The notes under the pieces were generated by a model. That model worked only from the letters and a program-made list of their open reading frames with translations. It did no database searches and was not told the origin of the DNA. From Pseudomonas chlororaphis subsp. aurantiaca (GTDB lineage: Bacteria > Pseudomonadota > Gammaproteobacteria > Pseudomonadales > Pseudomonadaceae), in the NCBI RefSeq assembly GCF_013466605.1, contig NZ_CP059162.1, positions 6,758,001 to 6,822,000 of the forward strand: a DNA stretch of 64,000 bases, given 5' to 3'. Both the position numbers and the translations under genes were made by a program. Within the stretch, counting starts at the first letter, position 1; each line of letters begins with the position of its first letter. Below are positions 56,307 to 64,000 of this stretch, piece by piece.

Positions 56307-57746
56307 ATGGATTATTTTGGCCCACATATTTTTGGCTATCTGATTGCCACCCTGCATGTTCTCGGTCTGATCGCCGCCATCCACGCCGTGTTGACCGTCA
56401 GGACCGCCCAAGGCTCCATCGCCTGGGCCCTGTCGCTGTTGTTCATGCCGTACCTGACCCTGATCCCGTATCTGGTGTTCGGCCGCAGCACCTTCGATGC
56501 CTATATCAAGGCCCGGCGCCAGGCCAACCTGGAGATGCGCAAGGCCATCAACGAGCTGAACTGGCGCCCCTGGGTCGAAGAGGCCCTGAGCGCCCGCGCC
56601 TCAATCGCCTACACCTCGCTGCGGGCCATGCCCAAGCTGGGACGCATGCCCTGCCTGGCCAGCAACCATGTACAGCTGCTGGTCAACGGCGAGGCCACCT
56701 TCGCCGCGATTTTCCAGGCCATCGAGCGCGCCCGCACGGCAGTGCTGATCCAGTTCTTCATCATCCACGACGACGACCTTGGCCGACGCCTGCAAAACCT
56801 GCTGTTGAAAAAGGCTAGCGAAGGCGTGGCAATCCACCTGCTCTACGACCGCATCGGCAGCCATTCCCTGCCCCATTCCTATGTGCAGCCACTGCGCGAT
56901 GCCGGCATCCAGGTACATGCCTTCGCCACCCGCAGCGGCTGGCTCAATCGCTTCCAGATCAACTTCCGCAACCACCGCAAGATAGTGGTGGTAGATGGCC
57001 TGCTGGGGTTTGTCGGTGGGCATAACGTCGGCGATGAATACCTGGGGAAAAAACCACCGTTGGCGCCCTGGCGCGACACTCATGTTTCGGTCAGCGGCCC
57101 GGTGGTGGCCTGTCTGCAGGAATCCTTCGCCGAAGACTGGTTCTGGGCCTCGCGGCAACTGCCGCCGCTGATCCTGCCGGACACTTACCCCGACGACGGC
57201 GTGCTGTGCCAGGTACTGGCCAGCGGCCCGGCGGACCCATACGAAACCTGCTCGCTGTTCTTCGTCGAAGCCATCCACGCGGCGACCGAACGGATATGGA
57301 TCACCAGCCCCTATTTCGTCCCCGACGAAGCGGTGTTCGCCGCCTTGCGCCTGGCCGCCCTGCGCGGGGTGGATGTGCGGATCCTGCTGCCGTCGCGCGC
57401 GGACCACCGGATCGTCTACGCGGCGTCCAGCCTGTACGCCTTCGAAGCGGTACGCGCCGGGGTGCGGGTGTTCCGTTACCAGCCGGGTTTCCTGCACCAG
57501 AAAGTGGTGCTGATCGACAGCGAAATCAGCGCGATCGGCAGCGCCAACCTGGACAACCGCTCGTTCCGCCTGAATTTCGAGGTGATGTTGCTGACCGTGG
57601 ACGGAGCCTTCGCCAGGGAGGTGGAACAGATGCTCAACCTCGACTTCGAGCGCTCGCGCGAGATCGCCAAAGAAGAAAGCCGGGAAACCCACCGCCTGCA
57701 ACAGCTTGGCATGCGGGTGGCCCGGCTTATTTCACCGATTCTCTAG
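56307..57746 (+). CDS. clsA: Cardiolipin synthase
   Basis: Joins two phosphatidylglycerols into cardiolipin at the inner membrane. The 479-residue protein has two N-terminal membrane segments ([18 protein letters not shown] and [20 protein letters not shown]), a PLDNc-type region, and two phospholipase D motifs, HRKIVVVDG near residue 225 and HQKVVLIDS near residue 398, each followed by G-rich GGHN or GSAN. Length and membrane topology fit ClsA rather than ClsB. The ATG at 56307 is chosen for AAGG/GGAG upstream. It is convergent with the CFA synthase gene. Confidence 0.95.
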   Translation: MDYFGPHIFGYLIATLHVLGLIAAIHAVLTVRTAQGSIAWALSLLFMPYLTLIPYLVFGRSTFDAYIKARRQANLEMRKAINELNWRPWVEEALSARASIAYTSLRAMPKLGRMPCLASNHVQLLVNGEATFAAIFQAIERARTAVLIQFFIIHDDDLGRRLQNLLLKKASEGVAIHLLYDRIGSHSLPHSYVQPLRDAGIQVHAFATRSGWLNRFQINFRNHRKIVVVDGLLGFVGGHNVGDEYLGKKPPLAPWRDTHVSVSGPVVACLQESFAEDWFWASRQLPPLILPDTYPDDGVLCQVLASGPADPYETCSLFFVEAIHAATERIWITSPYFVPDEAVFAALRLAALRGVDVRILLPSRADHRIVYAASSLYAFEAVRAGVRVFRYQPGFLHQKVVLIDSEISAIGSANLDNRSFRLNFEVMLLTVDGAFAREVEQMLNLDFERSREIAKEESRETHRLQQLGMRVARLISPIL

Positions 57747-57756
57747 AGCCGGTGTT

Positions 57757-58944
57757 TCACGAGTAATACAAGTCGTCGCGAGTCCAGGGCAGTTCATGAC
57801 TGCCATCGGCGTGAGTCTTGACCGCGAGAATCTGGTGCAGGTTGATCCAGCCGCGGGCGAAGGCATAGGCGCAGCCGGCCAGGTACAGGCGCCAGATGCG
57901 CAGGACCTGCTCCGGCACCAGCCGGGAGGCGGCTTCCAGATTGTCTTCCAGGCGCTCGCTCCAGTGGTCCAGGGTGCGGGCGTAATGCAGGCGCAGGCTT
58001 TCCACGTCGACGATCTCCAGCCCCGCTTCGCTGATCTCGGCCGAGATCATCGCCAGGTGCGGCAGCTCGCCGTTGGGGAACACATACTTCTCGATGAAGT
58101 CACCGGCCCCACGGCCCACTGGACGTCCATCAGTGTGCTTGGCGGTAATCCCATGGTTCATCACCAGGCCGCCTTCGCGCACCGCGCCGAACAGCGTCTT
58201 GCAGTACTGCGCCAGGTTGGCGTGGCCCACATGCTCGAACATGCCGACACTCACCACCTTGTCGAAGCGGCCGTCCTGGGGCAGGTCGCGATAGTCCAGC
58301 AGTTGCAGTTCCACCTGGTCCTGCAAGCCTTCGGCGATCACCCGCTCCCTGGCCAGCGCCAGTTGTTCCTTGCTCAGGGTGATACCGAATACCTTGGCCC
58401 CGAACTCCCGCGCCGCGTAGCGCGCCAGCCCGCCCCAACCACAACCGACGTCCAGCAGGTATTCGCCGGGCTGCAAGCGCAACTTGCGGCACAGGTGGCG
58501 GAATTTGGCTTGCTGGGCCTGTTCCAGGCTTTCACTGCCGGTCTCGAAATAGGCACAGGAATAGGCCATGTCGCTGTCGAGCCACAGCTGGTAGAAATCG
58601 TTGGAAAGGTCGTAGTGGTAGGAGATGGCAGCCGCGTCGGTGGCCTTGTCGTGCAGGGTGCGTACCGGCAGCGCTTGTTCCTCGCCGTCCAGCAGTGCCT
58701 GGCTCAGTTCGTCGCAGACCCGGATGACTTCGCTGATCGAGCCTTCCAGCTCAAGCTTGCCCTCGACGAACGCCGCCCCCAGCGAGTCGAGAGTGGGATG
58801 GGTGAGCTGGGTGACCAGTTGCGGGTCCTTGACCACAATGGTGACGCTGGGCGCCGGCCCCAGGTTGAATTCATGGCCGTCCCAGAGTCGCAGGCGTAGC
58901 GGTAGTTGCAGATTCTGTAAGGCCGGTGGAAGTTGCGCGAGCAT
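57757..58944 (-). CDS. Cyclopropane-fatty-acyl-phospholipid synthase family methyltransferase
   Basis: Uses S-adenosylmethionine to add a methylene bridge to unsaturated membrane lipids. The 395-residue protein has the SAM-binding motif LLDVGCGWGGLARYAAREFG near residue 162, ISYHYDLSNDFYQLWLDSDM near residue 105, SVGMFEHVGHANLAQYC near residue 228 and FIEKYVFPNGELPHLAMI near residue 283, all typical of CFA synthases. It is convergent with cardiolipin synthase, 10 bases apart, so both membrane-lipid genes end together. A perfect palindrome sits close upstream of its start. Confidence 0.93.
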   Translation of the reverse strand: MLAQLPPALQNLQLPLRLRLWDGHEFNLGPAPSVTIVVKDPQLVTQLTHPTLDSLGAAFVEGKLELEGSISEVIRVCDELSQALLDGEEQALPVRTLHDKATDAAAISYHYDLSNDFYQLWLDSDMAYSCAYFETGSESLEQAQQAKFRHLCRKLRLQPGEYLLDVGCGWGGLARYAAREFGAKVFGITLSKEQLALARERVIAEGLQDQVELQLLDYRDLPQDGRFDKVVSVGMFEHVGHANLAQYCKTLFGAVREGGLVMNHGITAKHTDGRPVGRGAGDFIEKYVFPNGELPHLAMISAEISEAGLEIVDVESLRLHYARTLDHWSERLEDNLEAASRLVPEQVLRIWRLYLAGCAYAFARGWINLHQILAVKTHADGSHELPWTRDDLYYS

Positions 58945-59277
58945 GGATTATCCCCCTTGTTTCAGACGTCTGAGTGAGGTTAGACCATACTGAAAAAATA
59001 GCAGGCTATCGATCTGATAGCTGAAATTCATCAGTGCCGGCATTGCAACAATCCCTGGTGAACAGCCAGCCGACCGTCCCGGGAGCTGGGCCCTCTTCAC
59101 AGATGACCGCCAGGCGGGTCCACAGTTCGACCTGGTTTAATTCTAGCTGCAAGCGCTCAAACCCGCGCTTCCCGCCCCCGGCTCTCCTGCGCCTCTATAT
59201 ATAGAAGCAACCGGTCGTGACTCGAAGGCTGGCAACAGCCACAAGCGGCGCTCCCTCAGCGCCGCCGTCTTCCGCTC
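58945..59277. other. Intergenic region with CFA synthase promoter
   Basis: Holds the 12-bp palindrome TCAGACGTCTGA (58962-58973), a small hairpin GCTATC-N5-GATAGC (59005-59021), and an AT-rich run that must hold the leftward promoter. The right third is ordinary sequence with no gene seen. No terminator-like hairpin for the P-type ATPase gene was found. Confidence 0.5.
58962..58973. promoter_or_regulatory. 12-bp palindrome in the CFA synthase leader
   Basis: TCAGACGTCTGA is a perfect palindrome ending 18 bases before the start codon. It could be an operator or a translational hairpin; no known regulator was matched. Confidence 0.4.
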
Positions 59278-61182
59278 CTACAACTTGAGCAACGGCTCCT
59301 GGAAACGCAGCAAACGCCCGGCATTGCCCAGCACCAGCAAGGTGCTGAGGTTATGCAGCACCGCCGCGATCATCGCCCCCGCCGCGCCGAGCCAGCCAAA
59401 CGCGGCGAAGGCGACTATGGCCAGGGTCCAGCCCAAGCCGATGATCACATTCACTTGCAGGGTCTGGCGGCATTGGTGGCTCAGGCGCACACAGGTGCCG
59501 AGGCGCCGCAGGTCGCTGCCGATCAGCACGATATCGGCCGATGCCAGGGCAATGTCCGCCCCGCCCGCCCCCATGGCCACACCGACCACGCCCGCCTTGA
59601 GCGCCAGGGAATCATTGATCCCGTCGCCCACCACCATCGGCCGGAAACCGCTGTCGATTTCCCCCAGCACACGCTTGAGTTTGTCTTCCGGCAGCGCCTG
59701 GGCTTCGACATCGCCGATGCCGACATCCCGCGCCAGGCTGTCGGCCACACTCTGGCGGTCGCCGGTCAGCAACAGCTGGCGACCCAGCCCCAGGTCACGC
59801 AGTTCGTCGAGGGCAAAACGCGCCTCCGGCTTGACGCTGTCGGCCAGCAACAGCCAGGCGAGAAAGTCACCGTTCAATGCCAGCCCGGCAATCGGTCCGT
59901 CATGTTCGGGCACCGCCGTGGTGGCGATGCCGAGCTGGCCGAACAACTCGGGCCGCCCCAGGGCCGCTTCGCCCTGCTCGGTCTGCGCTACTACTCCGAG
60001 GCCCTGGCGCTCGCGAATATCCGACAACACCAGGAAATGCTCCTGGGCCACCAACCCGGCCAGCGCCCGGCTGACCGGATGGCTGCTGGCCGAACCGAGG
60101 CTGGCCGCCAGGTTCAACAAGGCCTGGCGGTCTTCCTGCGGGCTGTCGATGGATTGCAGGCGCAAGGTGCCGAACGTCAGGGTGCCGGTCTTGTCCACCA
60201 CCAGCGAGGTCAGGTCCGCCAGTTCCTCGAGGAACGCCGAGCTGCGAATCAGGATGCCGTGACGCGCCGCCACGGCGATTCCGGCAATCGCCGTGGCCGG
60301 CGCGGACAGCACCAGGGCGCAGGGACAGGCCGCCACCAGCACCGCGAGCATCGCCTGGGCATCGTTGGTGATGAACCAGGTCACCGCCGCCAGCAGCAAC
60401 ACCAGCACCATGTAGCTGCCGGCATAACGTTCGAGCAAACGGGTAATCGGCGGCTTGGAACGCTCGGCGCTTTGCATCAGCGCGATGACCTTGCCCAGGG
60501 TCGATTCGTGGCCGGTGCGGGTCACTTCCAGGCGCAACAGGCCGTCGAGGTTGATCGCCCCGCCGAACACCTGCATGCCGACATCGGCCTCCAGCGGCAC
60601 CGACTCGCCAGTGATCGGCGCAGTGTCGAGGCTGGCCTGCCCGGACAGCACCAGGCCGTCGGCGGGCACCCGGTCGCCGGCGCGCACCTCGACGATATCG
60701 CCGGCCTTGAGCGTGGCGTTGTCCACCTCGCCAATGCTGCCGTCGGCCTGCACCAGGCGCGCATGGCTGCGGGTCAAACGGCCCAGAGCATGAATGGCTT
60801 CCTGGGAACCGATGACACTGCGCTCTTCCAGCACGTGGCCGAAGATCATGATGATCGGCAACAGCGCCGCGGTCAGCAGGTCGCCGGTGGCCCAGGCACC
60901 GAGCATGGCCAGGGCGATCAACTGGTCGGTGATGCCGTGCAGGCTCGGGTAACGCAGGCTGTACCAGGCCGAACGCATCACCGGCAGCGCCACCAGCAAC
61001 GAAGCAAAACCCAGCAGCAACTGGCTGACACCGGTCTGCTCCGGGGCCAGCCAGCGCCAGACCAGGCCCAGGCCGAGCAGCCCCAGGGCCAGCATGGCCA
61101 GGGTCAGCTGGCGCGCGGCGCTGCGTTGTTCAGCGGAAGTCAGCATGCTCGCCGGCGCGGCGGCATGGGTGTGGGCAGTCAT
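59278..61182 (-). CDS. Heavy-metal P1B-type ATPase without metal-binding N-terminal domain
   Basis: A 634-residue inner-membrane pump that moves a transition metal using ATP. It has LDTAPITGESVPLEADVG near residue 187, the membrane metal motif CPCALVLSAP near residue 285, phosphorylation site DKTGTLTFG near residue 329, a SSHPVSRAL nucleotide-domain HP near residue 363, and GDGINDSLALK near residue 520. The last membrane helix reads LHNLSTLLVLGNAGRLL, resembling CtpC-like zinc/manganese pumps more than copper pumps. The heavy-metal-associated domain is absent; only a short MTAHTHAA start is there. Its ATG overlaps the stop of the upstream SPFH gene. Direction and ion are inferred. Confidence 0.92.
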   Translation of the reverse strand: MTAHTHAAAPASMLTSAEQRSAARQLTLAMLALGLLGLGLVWRWLAPEQTGVSQLLLGFASLLVALPVMRSAWYSLRYPSLHGITDQLIALAMLGAWATGDLLTAALLPIIMIFGHVLEERSVIGSQEAIHALGRLTRSHARLVQADGSIGEVDNATLKAGDIVEVRAGDRVPADGLVLSGQASLDTAPITGESVPLEADVGMQVFGGAINLDGLLRLEVTRTGHESTLGKVIALMQSAERSKPPITRLLERYAGSYMVLVLLLAAVTWFITNDAQAMLAVLVAACPCALVLSAPATAIAGIAVAARHGILIRSSAFLEELADLTSLVVDKTGTLTFGTLRLQSIDSPQEDRQALLNLAASLGSASSHPVSRALAGLVAQEHFLVLSDIRERQGLGVVAQTEQGEAALGRPELFGQLGIATTAVPEHDGPIAGLALNGDFLAWLLLADSVKPEARFALDELRDLGLGRQLLLTGDRQSVADSLARDVGIGDVEAQALPEDKLKRVLGEIDSGFRPMVVGDGINDSLALKAGVVGVAMGAGGADIALASADIVLIGSDLRRLGTCVRLSHQCRQTLQVNVIIGLGWTLAIVAFAAFGWLGAAGAMIAAVLHNLSTLLVLGNAGRLLRFQEPLLKL

Positions 61183-62237
61183 GGTTGGGCTCCCTGAATG
61201 ATCAGGCGGGAATCGTCTTGGGGATTGACCGTGGTCACCGAGCCGGCCTGGCCGAGAATCTTCGGCAGCCGTTCACGGTAGATGCGCAGGAGCATTTCCG
61301 GGTCGGTGCCGTTGTGTTGCGCCTGGGCCAGGCTCTGGATGGTCGCGGTATCCGCCTGGGCCTTGGCCAGGCGTTCACCGGCCTGGGCGTGCGCCACCTG
61401 CAAGGTGCGGTCGGCCTGTTCGTTGGCGGTTTGCGTGAGTTTTTCGGCTTCGGTGCGCGCGTTGGCCACCGCCTTGTCGGCTTGCTGGCTGGCGGTCAGC
61501 ACCGCGTTGAAAGCGCTGACCGCCGGCCCCGGCAGACTGGACTGGACGTCGACCCGAGTCACCTCGATGCCGATCCCCTGCCCGGTCGCCGCCAGATCCG
61601 CCAGCCGTTGGTTGATGCCTTGCACCAGATCGCCGCGCAGCCGTTCGCGACGCTCGGCGGCCTGATTGTCGGCCCCGATCAGTTCCGGACGCGCCACCAG
61701 GATGGTGTCGAGATCGCGGGCGGCGGTCAGGGCCAGGGCACTGCGGGTCACCAACCGATCCAGTGCCGGCAACACATGTTCGCCCTGCAGCACGAAGGCA
61801 TAAGGCTCGGTGACCTTGTAGAACACCCGCACATCCAGCTGCACCACCCCGGCGTCGCCGGTCAGCAGGTAACCGGAACCGGCCAGGGCATCGCTCAGGG
61901 GCACGGCGAAACTTGCCACCTTGTCACCCTTTAACGCCGCATCGGAACGCAGCAGGCTTTCCACCCGCCGCTCGATCACCCGGTCCGCGGCGGGCAACAG
62001 CACCACCTGTTCGAACGGCTGCGGCCAGGCCAGCAACAAGCCGGCGTTCTGGATGCGGTCCAGCGCACCGAAATGCAGGACCACCGCACGGTTCTGTGGA
62101 TCGATCTGTCGCACATTGGAAAACGCCCAGGCCAGGGCTGCCAGTACGGTCACCGCGTACAGAGCGAGAAACGCCAGGCGACCGGCCTGAATCCACGGGC
62201 TGCCAAGTTCATGTGTTCCACGTGGAACCAAACTCAT
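61179..62237 (-). CDS. SPFH-domain membrane protein (HflK-like), coupled to the metal ATPase
   Basis: A 352-residue membrane protein with one N-terminal transmembrane helix (residues about 20-40) and an SPFH/Band 7 domain (IDPQNRAVVLHFGALDRIQN near residue 45; VVQLDVRVFYKVTEPYAFVL near residue 130), then a long coiled coil rich in Ala, Gln and Glu (KAVANARTEAEKLTQTANEQ near residue 250). This is the HflK/stomatin layout. It overlaps both neighbours by four bases (ATGA). The true HflKC belongs to another locus and partners FtsH; this copy instead sits with a metal pump, so a membrane-scaffold or assembly role for the pump is inferred. A parS-like palindrome covers codons 4-8. Confidence 0.88.
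   Translation of the reverse strand: MSLVPRGTHELGSPWIQAGRLAFLALYAVTVLAALAWAFSNVRQIDPQNRAVVLHFGALDRIQNAGLLLAWPQPFEQVVLLPAADRVIERRVESLLRSDAALKGDKVASFAVPLSDALAGSGYLLTGDAGVVQLDVRVFYKVTEPYAFVLQGEHVLPALDRLVTRSALALTAARDLDTILVARPELIGADNQAAERRERLRGDLVQGINQRLADLAATGQGIGIEVTRVDVQSSLPGPAVSAFNAVLTASQQADKAVANARTEAEKLTQTANEQADRTLQVAHAQAGERLAKAQADTATIQSLAQAQHNGTDPEMLLRIYRERLPKILGQAGSVTTVNPQDDSRLIIQGAQP
62214..62229. promoter_or_regulatory. parS centromere-like site in the SPFH gene start
   Basis: TGTTCCACGTGGAACC contains the perfect palindrome GTTCCACGTGGAAC and matches the 16-bp parS form known from P. aeruginosa. It lies within the first codons of the leftward SPFH gene. The other copy is at 48233. Confidence 0.85.
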
Positions 62238-63280
62238 GGTTGCGACCCGGCGGCTTTATTACCGAGGGTCGGCGGCCCGTCCACCAGCACCCGGAATGGC
62301 GCCGCATCGGTGCGCAGAATCAGCTTGGTGCCCGGGGTCACCACAGTGCCCAAGGTGTCCAGCGAGCGCAGCAGGTTGTACAGCTGCGGCGAACCGGCGT
62401 AGGCGCGGCCGTAGATCTCCGCCGCCTGCACCCGGGATTGGGCTTCGATATCCGCCGCTTTCACCGTGGCGTCGGCCTGGACGATGCGCGCATCGCGCTC
62501 GGCGGCGGAACGGATTTGCGCCGCTTCGCGCTTGCCGATGGCCGTGCGTTCGGTGGCGATGGTTTCACGCTCGGCGCGCATGCGGTCGACGGTGGCGGTC
62601 AGGGTCACCGAGGGCAGGGTCAGGCGTTCCACGCCGACTTGCAGCACGCGCACGCCATAGGTGCTCAGCAACTGCTGTTCGATCTGTTTGCGCAACTGGG
62701 CTTCGAAGTCGGCGATGCGCACCTTGCTCGCGTCGGTGTTCACCAGATTGGCCAGGTCGAAACTGCTGGCGGTGGTTTCCAGGGCCGAGCCGACAAAGGT
62801 GCGGATCTGCCGCGCCGCTTCGTCCGGCTGGTTCTGCACCGCGCGCATAAAGCGCTTCACGTTGTCCGGATCGCCCTGCACCTGCCACGCCACATAGGCC
62901 TGGACGATGATGCGCAGACCGTCGCGGGTGCCGACATCCTGCAAACCGCTGGACGTGGTGCGCAGGCGCAGGTCCACCGGGATCGCCGCCTCGAACGGTG
63001 CCGGCCAGCGCCAGCCGAGGCCCGGCTCCAACAGCACGCGCGCCGGGTTGCCGAAACGGGTGATCACCGTGGCCTCGCCGGAACGCACTTGCACCAGGCT
63101 CGCCGCGGCAATGGCGAACAGCACCAACAACAGCGCCCAGGCCATGCGCCGCCAGGGAAAGGGCCCCGCCTCTTCCGACGCGCCGTGGTGGTGATGATGG
63201 TGCCCGTGATGGTGATAGCCACCGTGGCCGTGATCGTGGCCGGTGTGATCCTGATGATCGTGGGAATGGGACTGGCTCAA
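62234..63280 (-). CDS. SPFH-domain membrane protein with histidine-rich N-terminus
   Basis: A 348-residue membrane protein. The first 32 residues hold 16 histidines (HSHDHQDHTGHDHGHG, then runs of three and six His), a likely metal-binding tail in the cytoplasm. A transmembrane helix follows near residues 46-64 (MAWALLLVLFAIAAASLVQV), then an SPFH domain (ATVITRFGNPARVLLEPGLG) and a coiled coil (RAERETIATERTAIGKREAA, near residue 235), as in HflC. Start is a TTG at 63280 with CAGGAG 7 bases upstream, overlapping the stop of the preceding gene. It stands between another SPFH gene and HflK-like and ATPase genes, so it may gather metal for, or from, the pump. Confidence 0.88.
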   Translation of the reverse strand: MSQSHSHDHQDHTGHDHGHGGYHHHGHHHHHHGASEEAGPFPWRRMAWALLLVLFAIAAASLVQVRSGEATVITRFGNPARVLLEPGLGWRWPAPFEAAIPVDLRLRTTSSGLQDVGTRDGLRIIVQAYVAWQVQGDPDNVKRFMRAVQNQPDEAARQIRTFVGSALETTASSFDLANLVNTDASKVRIADFEAQLRKQIEQQLLSTYGVRVLQVGVERLTLPSVTLTATVDRMRAERETIATERTAIGKREAAQIRSAAERDARIVQADATVKAADIEAQSRVQAAEIYGRAYAGSPQLYNLLRSLDTLGTVVTPGTKLILRTDAAPFRVLVDGPPTLGNKAAGSQP

Positions 63281-64000
63281 TGGACGGCTCCTGGCTGAGC
63301 GGTGTTACCCGGCACCGAAGGCTCGGTCGGCAAAGTGAATGTACGCAGGTCGAGGGTCGGTGCGTTGGCGCCGCCCAGGCGATGATCGAGCACCAGCAAC
63401 TTGGCGTTGCGCAGGCCCTGGCTCAGCTGGCTCAAATACTGCTCCAGCACGAACGCCTGGCCGGCGCTGGCGTAGGCCTTCTGTTCGGCGCTGAAACGCA
63501 GGCCGGCCGCTTGCGCCGTGGCCTGTACTTCATGGGCCGTGGCCTGGGCCTGGTCGCGGGCGATGCTGGCCTGCAACTGCGCCTGGTTGGTCTGCTCGCT
63601 GGCCGCGCCGTGCTCGCGGGAAATCAGCGCCTGGGCGCCGATCTGCGCGGCCTGGACACCGTGATAGGCATTGGCGGCGCCCGCCGGCGGGTGAATGGCC
63701 TCGACCACGGTGGCGAGAATCTCCACCCCGCTGTCGAGTTTCTCCAGGTCGGCCTGCACCGCGCGGCCGATATCCTCGGCCAGGCTGCCACGGTCTTCGC
63801 CCAACAGGCCATCGAGGGTGCGCGAGGCAAAGTCGTGGACCAGGATGCGGCTGGCGGTGCTGCGGATCAGCATCGGAATGTCGGCGCTGTTGTAGGTCGC
63901 CGCCAGCGCCGCCTTATCGCTCAGGCCGATGCGATAGACGAAGCGCACGTCCATGTTGACGATCTGGAAGCTCTGTTTGTCGGCACTGCCGCTGGCGATC
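63277..64000 (-). CDS. SPFH-like membrane protein, 5' part outside the window
   Basis: The last 240 residues of a protein that continues past the window edge; there is no start codon needed inside since the frame is open to the end. The visible part begins in an SPFH domain (FQIVNMDVRFVYRIGLSDKA; ASRILVHDFASRTLDGLLGE; GVEILATVVEAIHPPAGAAN) and then an Ala/Gln-rich coiled coil. It is the third SPFH-type protein of the operon and the first in the direction of transcription within view. Four-base overlap with the next gene shows coupling. The operon promoter lies outside the window. Confidence 0.8.
   Translation of the reverse strand, partial: IASGSADKQSFQIVNMDVRFVYRIGLSDKAALAATYNSADIPMLIRSTASRILVHDFASRTLDGLLGEDRGSLAEDIGRAVQADLEKLDSGVEILATVVEAIHPPAGAANAYHGVQAAQIGAQALISREHGAASEQTNQAQLQASIARDQAQATAHEVQATAQAAGLRFSAEQKAYASAGQAFVLEQYLSQLSQGLRNAKLLVLDHRLGGANAPTLDLRTFTLPTEPSVPGNTAQPGAVH

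Overview
This 64-kb window is GC-rich chromosome from a fluorescent-group Pseudomonas (P. fluorescens / protegens / chlororaphis type). The gene content and order (purEK, LysR, aspA; pycA-pycB-pycR; a GGDEF/EAL protein beside uvrD; pdxY beside a CPA2 antiporter; a zinc-starvation island with dksA2, COG0523 GTPase, amidase, folE2, gamma-carbonic anhydrase and dihydroorotase paralogue) match the segment just before oriC in P. aeruginosa. Two Pseudomonas-type parS palindromes in the right part of the window support an origin-proximal position. No tRNA, rRNA, CRISPR array, insertion sequence or prophage was seen.

Layout. 1-4.4 kb: partial purK, purE, a probable structured RNA ending in a terminator just upstream of purE, a LysR regulator and divergent aspartase. 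4.4-9.6 kb: REP-type repeats, two small hypotheticals, an 11-bp tandem repeat, an alanine/sodium symporter with a long structured leader, and a type I asparaginase. 9.8-15.1 kb: AraC regulator, secreted ankyrin protein, then acetylpolyamine amidohydrolase plus periplasmic polyamine-binding protein. 15.1-24.4 kb: YeeE/YedE transporter, a MocR regulator whose linker is encoded by a 12-bp array resembling DnaA boxes, PaiB with two GNAT acetyltransferases, homocysteine methyltransferase divergent from an amino-acid ABC binding protein and permease, and a HipA/HipB-like pair in reversed order. 24.5-30.1 kb: both subunits of pyruvate carboxylase, their LysR neighbour and an RpiR regulator. 30.3-42.3 kb: housekeeping and membrane genes.

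42.3-55.4 kb is a zinc-starvation island. Two perfect Zur-type palindromes lie between divergent units. The left one separates dksA2-COG0523-DUF1826 from a small secreted protein. The right one separates a cell-wall amidase from a tightly packed eight-gene unit: folE2, an ABC metal importer (ATPase, permease, binding protein), a hisI paralogue, gamma-carbonic anhydrase, a dihydroorotase paralogue and a threonyl-tRNA synthetase paralogue. The expected logic is that, when zinc is scarce, Zur lets go, metal import rises and back-up copies of zinc-dependent enzymes are made.

55.5-64 kb: DUF3617 protein, cardiolipin synthase, cyclopropane-fatty-acid synthase, then a leftward operon in which three SPFH (stomatin/HflK/HflC-like) membrane proteins are translationally coupled to a heavy-metal P-type ATPase. 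The middle SPFH protein has an extreme histidine-rich N-terminus. This operon is the best candidate for a poorly described system; its upstream end lies outside the window.
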